A stretch of 64,000 nucleotides of DNA from Streptomyces sp. 1222.5 (GCF_900105245.1 NZ_FNSZ01000001.1:248001-312000), one strand, 5' to 3'. Shown: positions 33,998-45,533, counted from the stretch's first letter. Notes: a model not told the origin generated them from the letters alone. Numbers and translations: made by a program.

Positions 33998-35452
33998 TTA
34001 GGGCACGGTGAAGAGGACCTTGTCCTCGTCCGCGGCGGGGTCCGCCTGCTTGAGCCTGGCCCTGATGCTGGATCCGAGCTGCAGATCCAGGCCATTGGTC
34101 GAGACGACCTTGGCCAGCACGGCGGGGTCGGCCAGCCACACTTTGCCCTCGCGCGGCCTGCCCCGCTCCACGTCGGTGTCGACGACCGCGGCGTCGAACA
34201 CCTCGCCCACGCGGTCCTTGAGCACCGCGGCCTCGGCCAGGTCCACGGTCTGCCGGTCCGCCAGGCCGCCCTTCCCCCGTGCCGTGTCGCACGGGATGCA
34301 GGACAGGGCGTCGAGCACCCAGTTCGGCGGGGCCTTGTCCGCGCACGCCATCACGCACAGCTCACCGGTGTACCGGTCGACCAGGCGCCGCAGCGGAGCC
34401 GTGCAATGGGTGTACGGGGCCGCGATCGCTGCGTGCATCGTGTACGCCGGCTTCTGGTTGTCGCGGAACACGGTGTACTCCGCCTTGAGCATCGTGCTCG
34501 TGGCCTCGGTGAGGAAGGCCATGTGCTGCTGGTTCTGGGGATCGAGCTTGCGGACCAGCGTGGCGTACGAGATGCCGGGCCGCCAGGCGATGCCCAGGGC
34601 CTTCGCGATGTCGTGCAGGCGCTTGATCACGTTCTGATCGGCCTGCTCCTTCTGGGTCCGCAGGATGCCGGTACCCGTGTCGAGCATGATCTGGGCCGCG
34701 GACATCCCGGTCATGAGGGAGATCTGCTCGTTCCAGCCCTCGACCGGCAGCGTCGCCACGTAGCGCAGCCGGAACGATCCGTCCTCCAGGGTGACCTCCT
34801 GGTCCGGCAGATTCACCGAGATGCCGCCGCGCGTGATTTCGACGGCCTCCCGAAGCTCGCCGATCTCGCGCAGCAGGGCGAGGGACTCCTCCGCCGTGCC
34901 GTTCTCGATGGCCTGCTGGGCGCCGGCGTAGTCGAGCTGGGCCCGACTTCGGATCACGGCCCGGCTCACGGACGAGTCGGTCAGATTGCCGTGGGCGTCG
35001 AGGTCGTGCTGCCACAACAGGGCGGGGCGGTCCTTGTTCGGCAGCAGGCTGGCCGCGCCCTCGGAGAGGACGGGCGGGTGCAGGGGCACCTTGAGGTCGG
35101 GGAAGTACAGCGTTTCGATCCTGTCGTGCGCCTCGATGTCCACAGGGCTGCCCGCCCTGACGAAGGTCGCCACGTCCGCGATGGCGTAGTACACGCGGTA
35201 GCCGCCACCGGGCCGCCGTTCCAGGTGCATGGCCTGGTCGAGGTCCTTCGAGGTCGGCGGATCGATCGTGAAGAACGGCAGGTGGGTAGCGTCCTTGTCG
35301 GGCAAGCGCGCCTCACCCGCGGCCTTGTCGGCCGCTTTGAGTACGCCCTTGGGGAAGCTCAAGGGGACCTTCAGCTCCGCGCGGAGTTCCTCCAGCGCGG
35401 TGCGCAGAGCGTCCTGGGCCTCGGCAGACATGTGCATCGGGCGGCGTTGCAT
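33998..35452 (-). CDS. RNB-domain 3'-5' exoribonuclease (RNase II/R type)
   Basis: 484 aa. HLPFFTIDPPTSKDLDQAMH has the catalytic Asp residues (64, 70, 72). Then YRVYYAIADVATFVRAGSPV, IETLYFPDLKVPLHPPVLSE and ASLLPNKDRPAL. MSAAQIMLDTGTGILRT, IKRLHDIAKALGIAW and YTMHAAIAAPYTHCTAPLRR then LVDRYTGE complete the RNB core. There are no N-terminal cold-shock or C-terminal S1 domains, only a short C-terminal tail (LQLGSSIRARLKQADPAADE). This short form is common in Streptomyces. Degrades RNA processively from the 3' end. Start MQRRPMHM matches relatives. Isolated. Confidence 0.92.
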   Translation of the reverse strand: MQRRPMHMSAEAQDALRTALEELRAELKVPLSFPKGVLKAADKAAGEARLPDKDATHLPFFTIDPPTSKDLDQAMHLERRPGGGYRVYYAIADVATFVRAGSPVDIEAHDRIETLYFPDLKVPLHPPVLSEGAASLLPNKDRPALLWQHDLDAHGNLTDSSVSRAVIRSRAQLDYAGAQQAIENGTAEESLALLREIGELREAVEITRGGISVNLPDQEVTLEDGSFRLRYVATLPVEGWNEQISLMTGMSAAQIMLDTGTGILRTQKEQADQNVIKRLHDIAKALGIAWRPGISYATLVRKLDPQNQQHMAFLTEATSTMLKAEYTVFRDNQKPAYTMHAAIAAPYTHCTAPLRRLVDRYTGELCVMACADKAPPNWVLDALSCIPCDTARGKGGLADRQTVDLAEAAVLKDRVGEVFDAAVVDTDVERGRPREGKVWLADPAVLAKVVSTNGLDLQLGSSIRARLKQADPAADEDKVLFTVP

Positions 35453-35785
35453 GCCCCGAGCGTAGGGCGGCGGTCACGAACCGGCGCGGCGAGCGGGGCC
35501 GGGCGGCGTAGGGGAACAGCGCTGGTCCCCTGCGGACCGGCAGAGGAAGCGGCGCAGGGGCGCAGCCCGCAGACAGATGAGGCGAGTGGTCCCCCTCCTG
35601 GTGGGCCGTCGGTGGACGCACCGCGGAACGGCTGGCAGACGGCGGCCTCATGAAAGACGAACCGGCCGCGCGCGGCGCCCGCTCGGCCTCCGACGTGAGA
35701 CTCACGGGAGGCCCCGCACACGAAGGCTCGAGTGCGCGGGGCCCGGGAGGCGCGTGGAGAACGTGGAGTAAGTGCTCTCCAGGCA
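35453..35785. other. no gene recognised
   Basis: Between the RNB gene and the ADP-ribosylglycohydrolase tail. Nothing supported was seen. Confidence 0.4.
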
Positions 35786-35930
35786 GGCCTCACAGGGGCC
35801 TACTACGGGCTGGATGCAATCCCCACCCGCTGGACCCAGCCGCACCCCCATGTCCCACCTCCCAGGATTCGACGGACGGGTGCTGCACCTGGCGGATCTC
35901 CTCCACCTTGCACACCGCCTCGGAGACTGA
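35786..35930 (+). pseudogene. ADP-ribosylglycohydrolase C-terminal fragment
   Basis: GLTGAYYGLDAIPTRWTQP in one frame and PGFDGRVLHLADLLHLAHRL-GD-stop in the next, so a 1-base shift splits it. It is about 80% alike at the base level to the 3' end of the gene at 15913 (which reads AGAYYGLDAIPARWTQP, PGFDGRVLRPADLLHLAHRL). The rest of the gene is missing. Confidence 0.75.
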
Positions 35931-36255
35931 ACCGGGTGCTGCTCCGCACTCCCCCACCGGCTATGGCCCTCCACCGCAGTTCTCTGGCCAGTGGCTCCGC
36001 CATGGGGACCGGTCGAGACAACGCAGCATCCGCAAGAGGCAGTGGAAGCGCCACTCCGCGCCGAGGGCCACGACATCAAAGGGCAAGGAAGTGGCCCGCC
36101 TCTCCTCGCTCATGGACCGCACATCGACTTCCCGGGCCGCCCCCTCTTCACCATCAAGCCCGGCGGACCCGGGCAGGGCCTGTGCCCTTTCCGCTACCCA
36201 GAGCTGTCGAGGACGACAAGGATCGACGCGGCGAACCCTGCCCGCCGAGCCGGGC
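35931..36255. other. no intact gene; possible relic
   Basis: A plus-strand frame includes HGPHIDFPGRPLFTIKPGGP then GQGLCPFRYPEL, which looks protein-like but matches no family I know and has no start in context. Confidence 0.3.
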
Positions 36256-37572
36256 TCAGCACTGGTTCAACGACCTCGCTGAGTCCTGTATGGCACCCTC
36301 CTGCACGGGATCGCAGGATTGCGGGCGCACTGGATCATCGGCCGGGGCGGCGGCACGCAGCGCCGCCTCGACCCGGCGGTTGCTGGTCATGGTCGACGTG
36401 ACTGCGGTCATGGTGAGGAGGAGGCCGGCAGCGGTGAAGAGCGGGGTGCGTACGTCGTAGGTGGTGGCCAACCAGCCGCCGAGGAAGGCGCCGAACGGGG
36501 CCGCGCACATGGCGAGCATGCGGGAGGTGGAGGCGACCCGGCCCATCAGGTCGGCGGGGACGATCGCCTGTCGGAGGGAGGGGCCGAGCACCATCGTGGC
36601 GCCCATCCCCGCGCCGCAGACGGCGAGCGCGAGGCCGGCGACGTACGGGTTCGGGGCTGCGGCGAGGCCCAGGACGGCGAGGCCCTCGACTGCGGCCGTG
36701 CAGGTCAACGCGGTGCCGGTGCCGAGTCGTCGGCCAAGGAAGGAAGCGATGCCCGCGCCGAGCAGACCGCCGGTGGCCTCCGCCGTGAGGAGCAGGCCGA
36801 AGCCGAAGGTCTGGATGCCGAGACGATCGTGCGCGAAGAGGGCGAGTACGGTCTCCACGGCGAGGAAGGCGATGTTCCCGACCGCTGGACGCAGCGCGAG
36901 CCCGAGCAGCAACCGATCCCGGAACACGTACGAGGCGCCGGCCCGCGCTTGCCGCAGCAGCGACTCACGGGCCTGTGGTACGGGACGGGGTGCAGCGGGC
37001 AGCGACCGTACGAGCAGTGCGGAGAGCGCGAACGACACCGCGTCGGCGAGTAGCGGAACCGCCCGCCCGACTGCGAGCAGGGCGCTGCCCGCGGGCGGCC
37101 CGGCGAAGCCGGACGCGGCGGTCTGGGTGCCGCGCAGGCGGGAGTTGGCGCGCTCCAGGAGCGCGGGGTCGCGGCCGAGCAGATCCGGCAGATAGGCCGT
37201 AGCAGCCGTGTCGAAGAAGAGTCCGCCGAGGCCTAGGCTGAAGGCAAGGGCCGCGAGCAGTGGAACGCTCAGCACGTTGAGTGCGGCCGCTGCCGCCGGT
37301 ATCACGAGCAGTAACGCACGCGCCGCGTCCGTGACCCACATCGTGCGCCGGCGGTCCCAGCGATCCACCAGCGCACCGCCGAGCACCCCGAAGAGCAGCC
37401 ACGGCAGGGTCCCCGCGGCCGTGACGACGGCGAGCGCCATCGGATCCCGCGTCAGCGTCAACGCCAGCAGCGGCAGCGCGGCATGCGTGACCCCGTCACC
37501 GAGTGAGGACACCGTCTGCGCAGTCCACAGCCGCCCCAACCCGGTCGGCAACTTCCGGACGTCTGAGGTCAC
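36256..37572 (-). CDS. MFS transporter (DHA-like)
   Basis: 438 aa, twelve predicted helices. LWTAQTVSSLGDGVTHAALP opens TM1; WDRRRTMWVTDAARALLLV holds the loop 2-3 motif (DRWDRRR); FLGRRLGTGTAL and DLMGRVASTSRMLAM are loops in the second half. The C-terminus is extended by ~50 polar residues (RRVEAALRAAAPADDPVRPQ). Pattern fits drug or small-molecule exporters. It overlaps the arsR gene by ATGA, so it is co-transcribed and is the obvious target of that repressor. Substrate unknown. Confidence 0.88.
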   Translation of the reverse strand: MTSDVRKLPTGLGRLWTAQTVSSLGDGVTHAALPLLALTLTRDPMALAVVTAAGTLPWLLFGVLGGALVDRWDRRRTMWVTDAARALLLVIPAAAAALNVLSVPLLAALAFSLGLGGLFFDTAATAYLPDLLGRDPALLERANSRLRGTQTAASGFAGPPAGSALLAVGRAVPLLADAVSFALSALLVRSLPAAPRPVPQARESLLRQARAGASYVFRDRLLLGLALRPAVGNIAFLAVETVLALFAHDRLGIQTFGFGLLLTAEATGGLLGAGIASFLGRRLGTGTALTCTAAVEGLAVLGLAAAPNPYVAGLALAVCGAGMGATMVLGPSLRQAIVPADLMGRVASTSRMLAMCAAPFGAFLGGWLATTYDVRTPLFTAAGLLLTMTAVTSTMTSNRRVEAALRAAAPADDPVRPQSCDPVQEGAIQDSARSLNQC

Positions 37573-38108
37573 TTGGCGTCCCCCTGGGCCTGCTCGCGCG
37601 ATGCCGGGTGGAACAGTGCGAAGACGAGTGACGCGTCCGGCAGCGACGGATCCGACAGCTCCCGGTATTCGTCCGCCAGCGCCTGCAGCCGCGCGCCCAG
37701 TTCCGCGAACTGCTCCTCGGTCAGCCGCAGATGCGCCATCCGCACGTGCCGTGCACCATCCGTCGGCGCCGCCTCCAGGTCCGCCACCGCATGCCGCATC
37801 AGCACATCCGGCCCGCCCTCCCCCGGATCCGGGAGCACGATCGCCCGCGCGGCCATGGCGTAGTACCGCTCGGTGACCCCTCGGACCTTCCGCGTCCGCA
37901 CCACCTTCACCAGGCCGGCTCGCTCGAGCAGCCGTACGTGGTAGCTGGAACTCCCCTTCGCAAGGCCCACTCGCTCGGCGATCTGCGTGATCGTCGCGGG
38001 CTCGAAGCGGAGTACGGCCATGATCCGGTGACGCGTGAGATTGGAAACGGCGCGTAGCTGTTCGTCCGTGGTGACGTGCAGCGCCTCGGGAAGATCATCG
38101 GTAGGCAT
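37569..38108 (-). CDS. ArsR-type winged-HTH regulator
   Basis: 179 aa from ATG (MPTDDLPEALHVTTDEQLRA). HTH: SNLTRHRIMAVLRFEPATIT, QIAERVGLAKGSSSYHVRLL and ERAGLVKVVRTRKVRGVTER then YYAMAARAIVL. C-terminal half helical (LRLTEEQFAELGARLQALAD), the typical layout of ArsR/PadR-like drug-responsive repressors. No metal-binding Cys pair. Its start lies just below the operator palindrome. Likely controls itself and the overlapping MFS gene. Confidence 0.88.
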   Translation of the reverse strand: MPTDDLPEALHVTTDEQLRAVSNLTRHRIMAVLRFEPATITQIAERVGLAKGSSSYHVRLLERAGLVKVVRTRKVRGVTERYYAMAARAIVLPDPGEGGPDVLMRHAVADLEAAPTDGARHVRMAHLRLTEEQFAELGARLQALADEYRELSDPSLPDASLVFALFHPASREQAQGDAK

Positions 38109-38114
38109 GGTCTC

Positions 38115-38138
38115 AATGGTCAACGATTCTTGACCATT
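38115..38138. promoter_or_regulatory. operator palindrome upstream of arsR-mfs
   Basis: aatggtcaa-cgattc-ttgaccatt: a perfect 9-bp inverted repeat with a 6-bp spacer, 6 bp upstream of the regulator start. A fitting autoregulatory operator for the ArsR protein. Confidence 0.75.
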
Positions 38139-38279
38139 GGGCAAGGGGGTTTCATTCCCGGCTTCCGGAATCAGCTGTTCAGCAGGTGCGGCGATGGAAG
38201 GCCCACCTCACCCTGAGGCGGCGAAGGTGGAGGGTCAGACCGCCCTCACCTGGCGCAGGCAATCGGCCACCAGCCGGTT

Positions 38280-38960
38280 TCAGTCGGTACGGTCAAGATC
38301 GTGGTGCGCCACGACGAAACGGCTGGCCGGGGGCTTCTCTTCCCAGGATTGGACGCCGTGGCCGGACCGGCGCAGCAGGACCTCGCAGCCGACCGCGTTG
38401 GTGAGGAGGACGAGTTCGAGGTCCATGCCGACCCCGTCCCTCACACGGTCCCGCAGTTCGAGCATCTGGTAGAAGTCGTAGGGCTGGTCGATGTCCGGGA
38501 TCCACTCCTCGTCAACCGCCCTGCCTCGCAGGTGTATCCGTGCCCGGAGAAGGGTTCGAGAACCGCCTCGTGCAGGGGCAGAGGCGAGACGTGCAGCAGG
38601 GCCTCGTCCGAACCGGTTCTCGGCGCAGTGTCGTCCACGCGCGTCCGCAGTTCCAGGACGACTCCCAGTGCACGCCCCGCCATTTCGGTGAACGGCGTCG
38701 CCCAGGGCTGCCGGACCGCGAACGGCACGACGACCTCCTCGCCCCTGGACACCGTGAAGGGGCCGTCCGCATAAGCACGGTTGACCTCGTCGTCCCCCGC
38801 GCGGACTCCGGGGGCGGCAGGCCATACGCGAGTACCTCGAAGGAGAAGCCCTGGATCTCCGTGGCGAGCAAGCCGCCTCGCACCGCCACCTGTCCGGGGA
38901 CCACGTCTCCAGGACGGATGACTCCGGCGAACACTTGGGCGTCGACGTCCACCGGACGCC
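38280..38960 (-). pseudogene. Spo0M-like sporulation-control protein, broken
   Basis: Three frames in order: VDAQVFAGVIRPGDVVPGQV then AVRGGLLATEIQGFSFEVLA; GPFTVSRGEEVVVPFAVRQP, TPFTEMAGRALGVVLELRTR and HVSPLPLHEAVLEPFSGHGY; AVDEEWIPDIDQPYDFYQML, RVRDGVGMDLELVLLTNAVG and CEVLLRRSGHGVQSWEE. The arrestin-like Spo0M fold is complete, but with frameshifts near 38815 and 38520. Sequencing error or decay; as given it is not functional. Confidence 0.7.
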
Positions 38961-39036
38961 CGCGCGCGCAAGTATTCGAGTGCACATCTTCTCCGTAGCC
39001 TGCACCCATCCTTGCTGCTGCGGCGTCGTGTCCGCT

Positions 39037-39290
39037 TCATCTACCGCGGCTGCCCCTTTGGCGGGGCTTTCTTCTCTTCGGCGGCACCTTCTCCCGGAAG
39101 AAGAGGACGGTGGCCACGGAGCCGTGGTGGGCCAACACGTTGCTCAGATCGCCGTACACGGCGAGAGCCTCCACCAGCAACACCCAGCCCAGCGCCCGGC
39201 GATGACCCGCCACCAGCAGAACGCACAGGACCAAGGCCAAGACGACGTCACGGATTCCCTTGATGACCAGGAAGCCGTGGCCGTCGCCGT
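39037..39290 (-). pseudogene. DUF4267-like membrane protein, 5'-truncated
   Basis: GHGFLVIKGIRDVVLALVLC, VLLVAGHRRALGWVLLVEAL and AVYGDLSNVLAHHGSVATVL match the C-terminal half of DUF4267 (RDxxLGLxLLALL, HRRALGWxLL). A basic tail follows (REKVPPKRRKPRQRG). The first helices are lost at the junction with the DUF1772 gene. Confidence 0.55.
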
Positions 39291-39306
39291 CAGGGCACCG
39301 GTGGTT

Positions 39307-39753
39307 TCAGGAGCGAGCGGCGACCAGCAGGGTGAAGGCGGCGATGATGACGGCGACGCGGACGTAGTGGTAGCGGTTCCAGCGGTGCAGCTGCTGCTTC
39401 CAGTCGGCGGGCCGGTTGTCGGGGGTCCAGGTCTTGTTTCGGTTGTTGATCGGGACGAGCAGCAGGATCGACATGACCACGCTGAGGATCAGAAGTCCGG
39501 CGGCGATGACGACGAGTACGGCGCCGTGATGGTGCCATCCGGCGACGGCCCAGATCGCGCTGAGGACGACCGAGCCTATGTACCAGAACGGCATCAGGGC
39601 GCCGAGCATCCGGCCGCCGTGGGCGTGGCCGAGCTGGCCGCTGTCCTCGGGAAGCGCGTCCAGGATCCGGTTCGTGATGAAGGCGACGCAGAACTCCACC
39701 CCCACCATCAGGCCGACGATCACGGTGGTGACGACTTCAAGGGTGTTGAGCAT
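39307..39753 (-). CDS. DUF1772 integral membrane protein
   Basis: 148 aa, four helices: VVTTVIVGLMVGVEFCVAFI, MPFWYIGSVVLSAIWAVAGW, AVLVVIAAGLLILSVVMSIL and VRVAVIIAAFTLLVAARS. NNRNKTWTPDNRPADWKQQL then HRWNRYHYVR is the conserved DUF1772 motif. Function unknown. ATG after GGAGGGATCGTC. Divergent from tetR across a 90-bp region with two palindromes, so it is the likely target of the TetR protein. Confidence 0.88.
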   Translation of the reverse strand: MLNTLEVVTTVIVGLMVGVEFCVAFITNRILDALPEDSGQLGHAHGGRMLGALMPFWYIGSVVLSAIWAVAGWHHHGAVLVVIAAGLLILSVVMSILLLVPINNRNKTWTPDNRPADWKQQLHRWNRYHYVRVAVIIAAFTLLVAARS

Positions 39754-39770
39754 GACGATCCCTCCGCTTT

Positions 39771-39834
39771 CTAGCATTGCTAGCCGACAGGGCAACGCTA
39801 GTACTGCTGCCGCTCGGTTGTCTAGCAGTGCTAG
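39771..39834. promoter_or_regulatory. twin TetR operators
   Basis: ctagcattgctag (39771-39783) and ctagcagtgctag (39822-39834): two 13-bp near-perfect palindromes, 51 bp apart, in the divergent intergenic region. A third half-site (gcaacgctag) lies between. They fit autoregulation plus control of the DUF1772 gene. Confidence 0.75.
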
Positions 39835-39843
39835 GATCGATTC

Positions 39844-40422
39844 ATGTCGGTAAAGGAACGCAAGGAGCGCGAACGGGCGGAGCGCGAACGCCTCATCGTG
39901 GCGACAGCCCGCGAACTCGCCGAGCAGCAGGGCTGGGATGCAGTTACCACCCGCCGGCTCGCCGAGCGCATCGAATACAGTCAGCCCGTCCTCTACAGCC
40001 ACTTCCGCGGCAAACGGGAGATCATCGGAGCCGTCGCACTGGAGGGCGCCGCCGAAATGGCCACGGCGGTGCGGGCCGCGACCTCCGCCGAGGACGACCC
40101 GCGCGCCCGGATCGCCGCCCTGGCCCGCGCCTACCTCGACTTCGCCGCACGCAACCCGGCGGTCTACGACGCCTTGTTCCAGCTCGACGGCGGCCTCGCG
40201 TACGCCCAGGAGGACACCCCGGAGCCTTTGAAGGACGCCTTCGCCGCGCTGATGGAGAGCCTGGGCGAGGTCGCCGGGGACGGCGTCGATCCGGGGTTGT
40301 TCACTGAGGTGTTCTGGGCGTCCCTGCACGGCCTGGCGACCCTGACTCGCGCGGGCCGCCTGCTGCCCGAGTACGCCGAGTCCAGGGTGGAACTGCTGGT
40401 GGACCGGCTCGCCATGGTCTGA
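39844..40422 (+). CDS. TetR-family regulator
   Basis: 192 aa. HTH: LIVATARELAEQQGWDAVTT, RRLAERIEYSQPVLYSHFRG and KREIIGAVALEG. The C-terminal helical ligand domain (FAARNPAVYDALFQLDGG, GLFTEVFWASLHGLATLTRA) is typical TetR_C_33-like. Start follows a palindrome. The pair with the DUF1772 membrane protein is arranged divergently. Confidence 0.92.
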   Translation: MSVKERKERERAERERLIVATARELAEQQGWDAVTTRRLAERIEYSQPVLYSHFRGKREIIGAVALEGAAEMATAVRAATSAEDDPRARIAALARAYLDFAARNPAVYDALFQLDGGLAYAQEDTPEPLKDAFAALMESLGEVAGDGVDPGLFTEVFWASLHGLATLTRAGRLLPEYAESRVELLVDRLAMV

Positions 40423-40958
40423 CACCCCCGGCCCACGGGCACGCAGCCGGGACCCTCGGGCCCCGCCGCCTGCCTGCGCAACGCATCCGCCCACTCGCGT
40501 CCACACGGCGCAGCCGCAGATCGCCGGGCCCCGCTGGGCATCTTCAAACAGGCGGCCGTTCTGCTGGCCGTCACTAACTCTGTTGCCATTCTCAGAGTTC
40601 GACTTCACCACGACGCTGCGTTCATCCCGAACGCCTGTCGTCTTGGTGTGGTCGTGGTGTAGGAGAAACGGCAGGTCATGCCTTAGCCCAGTGCGCGCGG
40701 CGCGGCGGGGAACGGGCCGGGTCGGGGGGCGTGTTGGTCGCCGCCGTAGACCCGGCCAGTTTCAAGTGAAGAAGATGGCCCGCCCTCACGGGGGTTGAGC
40801 TCGTCCGCGTGATGGCTACCCTCGTCACGAGTGACTCGCGGCCCTCAGGGAACGCTCGCCTGCTGCGGGCACATATGGGAGTGGGGCCCGGCCGTATCCG
40901 GCCGAGCCCCATCACCTCTCGCGCGTGGCGCGTTCCTGGCGCCGGATGTGTCCGTCGC
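40423..40958. other. no gene; terminator near the right end
   Basis: No supported frame. A hairpin is at 40883-40910. Confidence 0.45.
40883..40910. terminator. hairpin
   Basis: ggggcccggccg pairs with cggccgagcccc around tatc. It lies after the stop of the small hydrophobic gene on the minus strand and can serve that gene. Confidence 0.6.
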
Positions 40959-41129
40959 CTACCAGCGGTACCAGCGGCCCTTACGGCCGCCACTGTCCGC
41001 GGAACGGACGACGAAGCCCAGCAGCCACACGACGAGCACGATCACCGCGATCCACCACAGCGCCTTCAATGCGAAACCCGCACCGAAGAGAATCAGAGCC
41101 AGCAGAAGAACCAGAAGCAGGGGAACCAT
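40959..41129 (-). CDS. small hydrophobic protein
   Basis: 56 aa. MVPLLLVLLLALILFGAGFA and LKALWWIAVIVLVVWLLGFV give two membrane helices, then VRSADSGGRKGRWYRW. ATG after ccaggaggttgataacg, a strong site. Common in Streptomyces as a conserved 'hydrophobic protein'. Role unknown. Confidence 0.85.
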   Translation of the reverse strand: MVPLLLVLLLALILFGAGFALKALWWIAVIVLVVWLLGFVVRSADSGGRKGRWYRW

Positions 41130-44174
<3,045 letters not shown>

Positions 44175-44180
44175 GCCGGG

Positions 44181-44214
44181 CGTCCCGGGCGGTCCTCATC
44201 GGCCGCCCGGGACG
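44181..44214 (+). terminator. katG terminator hairpin
   Basis: cgtcccgggcgg pairs perfectly with ccgcccgggacg, loop tcctcatcgg, seven bases after the katG stop. Confidence 0.8.
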
Positions 44215-44337
44215 TGGCGAAGAGCGGCGCTCTGCGTCCCTGAGTCAGGTGTCTCTCGGCAATTCGCCGGCGCCATGGCCGTAGTGACAAAGGCTGTCGA
44301 GGGAGCACGCCGAGGGTCAGCTTGGGTCGGTCACACC

Positions 44338-44373
44338 AGCGGCCCCGCCGGAGAGCATTCCGGCGGGGCCGCT
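44338..44373. terminator. perfect 15-bp hairpin
   Basis: agcggccccgccgga pairs with tccggcggggccgct around gagcat. Between convergent katG and the SUKH-3 gene, so it may end both. Confidence 0.75.
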
Positions 44374-44451
44374 GACGCATTCGGAAGATCCCCTGCAGAG
44401 CCCGAAGGTGAATCTGCGTCTGCTCGATCCGGAGATCCAGGGGCGTGAGCC

Positions 44452-44943
44452 CTATTTAGGCCACGGCTTCATCCCGTTCGGTGCATGAACGCAGATCAAC
44501 GGGCGATCCGCGCTCACCATGAGGTCCAACCCCTCGCCAGGTGTGCTTCCAAGGCTCCATATCAGGCCGTTCGCGTAAGCGGCTACTGCACCGTCCTGCC
44601 GCATGAAGACGTGCGAATAGCTGAGCCACCAGCCGACGGGAAACCACGAGCCGCCGATGACGGAACCGATCACCGACGCTTCGTCCTGATGCCTCCCGCC
44701 GACCCCCACTGCGTCGACGAAGAACGGTTCACCGTTGATGAAGTTGGGGCCGTCCTCACGGGCCGGTCCGATCTTCAGTCCCCGGAACGATGCGAGGAAG
44801 TCGGTCGTCACTGGACTGGGAACGTACCCCTGCCCCTCCAGGGACTGGACGTCGGAGGACACGTCGACACATCGCCCGGGAAACCAGCCGGCCAGCCGCA
44901 GGGCGGCCATCGTCGTAGGAGTCAATCCGGAGGTGAAGTCCAT
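44452..44943 (-). CDS. SUKH-3-type immunity protein
   Basis: 163 aa. MDFTSGLTPTTMAALRLAGW then FPGRCVDVSSDVQSLEGQGY match the SUKH-3 start (WxPGRxVD...LexxGy), followed by FLASFRGLKI and FPVGWWLSYSHVFMRQDGAV, ANGLIWSLGSTPGEGLDLMV. SUKH-fold proteins are immunity factors for polymorphic toxins, including deaminases. It starts 14 bp after the YwqJ-like deaminase stop on the same strand, so it is its probable antidote. Confidence 0.82.
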   Translation of the reverse strand: MDFTSGLTPTTMAALRLAGWFPGRCVDVSSDVQSLEGQGYVPSPVTTDFLASFRGLKIGPAREDGPNFINGEPFFVDAVGVGGRHQDEASVIGSVIGGSWFPVGWWLSYSHVFMRQDGAVAAYANGLIWSLGSTPGEGLDLMVSADRPLICVHAPNGMKPWPK

Positions 44944-44957
44944 AGGCCTGCCGCTCG

Positions 44958-45533
44958 CTAGTAGTTCACCCCCAGACTGTCCATGACTCGCCGGCATGCC
45001 TTGCACGGAGTCGCAGGGGCACCATGGTCGCCCTTGGGCGTATCGCTCACATGTACCGTGGACATGTTCCCCCCTCGGATTCCCGGCTCGTCCTCTCTTG
45101 CGTACGCCTTGCTCAGGCACTGCATCTCGGCACATCCACCGTTCATAGGGTGGTCCTGCTGATCGAGAATCTCCGCCATGTCGTCCGGAGCGGTGACGGG
45201 TTCCTTGTTGTCCGATCGGTAGACATGGCCGCTCCGAGATTCGTATTCGGCGGCGAAGTCGCTTCCGCAGATCTCGCCCGCGTCGGCCTGCGACCAGGAC
45301 CGGCGTGATCCCAGCACATAGTACGTGTGCAGCTCGCTGACGTGAGGGACATAACGATCATCGCTCGCAGGGGCAACATGCCTGGCCAGAGACCTCTTTG
45401 CCAACAGGAGGATGCATGTACCAGCTACCTGCGCAAGAAATATCGGCGGGGAATCGCTGAGCTTTACTCCAGTTCGGGACTGCGCGGCCAATGAGGCGGC
45501 GAACAATTCAACTGACTGAGCCACAGAGCGCAC
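44958..45533 (-). CDS. YwqJ-like deaminase toxin domain
   Basis: 191 aa. The deaminase core is at the C-terminus: HPMNGGCAEMQCLSKAYARE (CAE at 134-136) and DHGAPATPCKACRRVMDSLG (CKAC at 177-180), which give the zinc ligands and catalytic Glu. The N-terminal ~55 aa is not clearly conserved, and there is no trafficking, RHS or PT domain, so this is a stand-alone or orphan toxin tip. YwqJ-type domains act on nucleic-acid bases. The paired SUKH-3 gene downstream argues for a toxin-immunity cassette. The first Met may not be the true start. Confidence 0.72.
   Translation of the reverse strand: MRSVAQSVELFAASLAAQSRTGVKLSDSPPIFLAQVAGTCILLLAKRSLARHVAPASDDRYVPHVSELHTYYVLGSRRSWSQADAGEICGSDFAAEYESRSGHVYRSDNKEPVTAPDDMAEILDQQDHPMNGGCAEMQCLSKAYAREDEPGIRGGNMSTVHVSDTPKGDHGAPATPCKACRRVMDSLGVNY

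Noticed and set aside
33851..35653. A 600-aa plus-strand protein
   Set aside because: It is the antisense of the RNB ribonuclease gene; composition (His/Arg/Gly/Val rich) is typical of shadow frames in GC-rich DNA.
39754..40611. A 434-aa protein containing DUF1772
   Set aside because: The first 286 residues are antisense to an intact tetR gene and to its operators; ATG 39753 has a good ribosome binding site.
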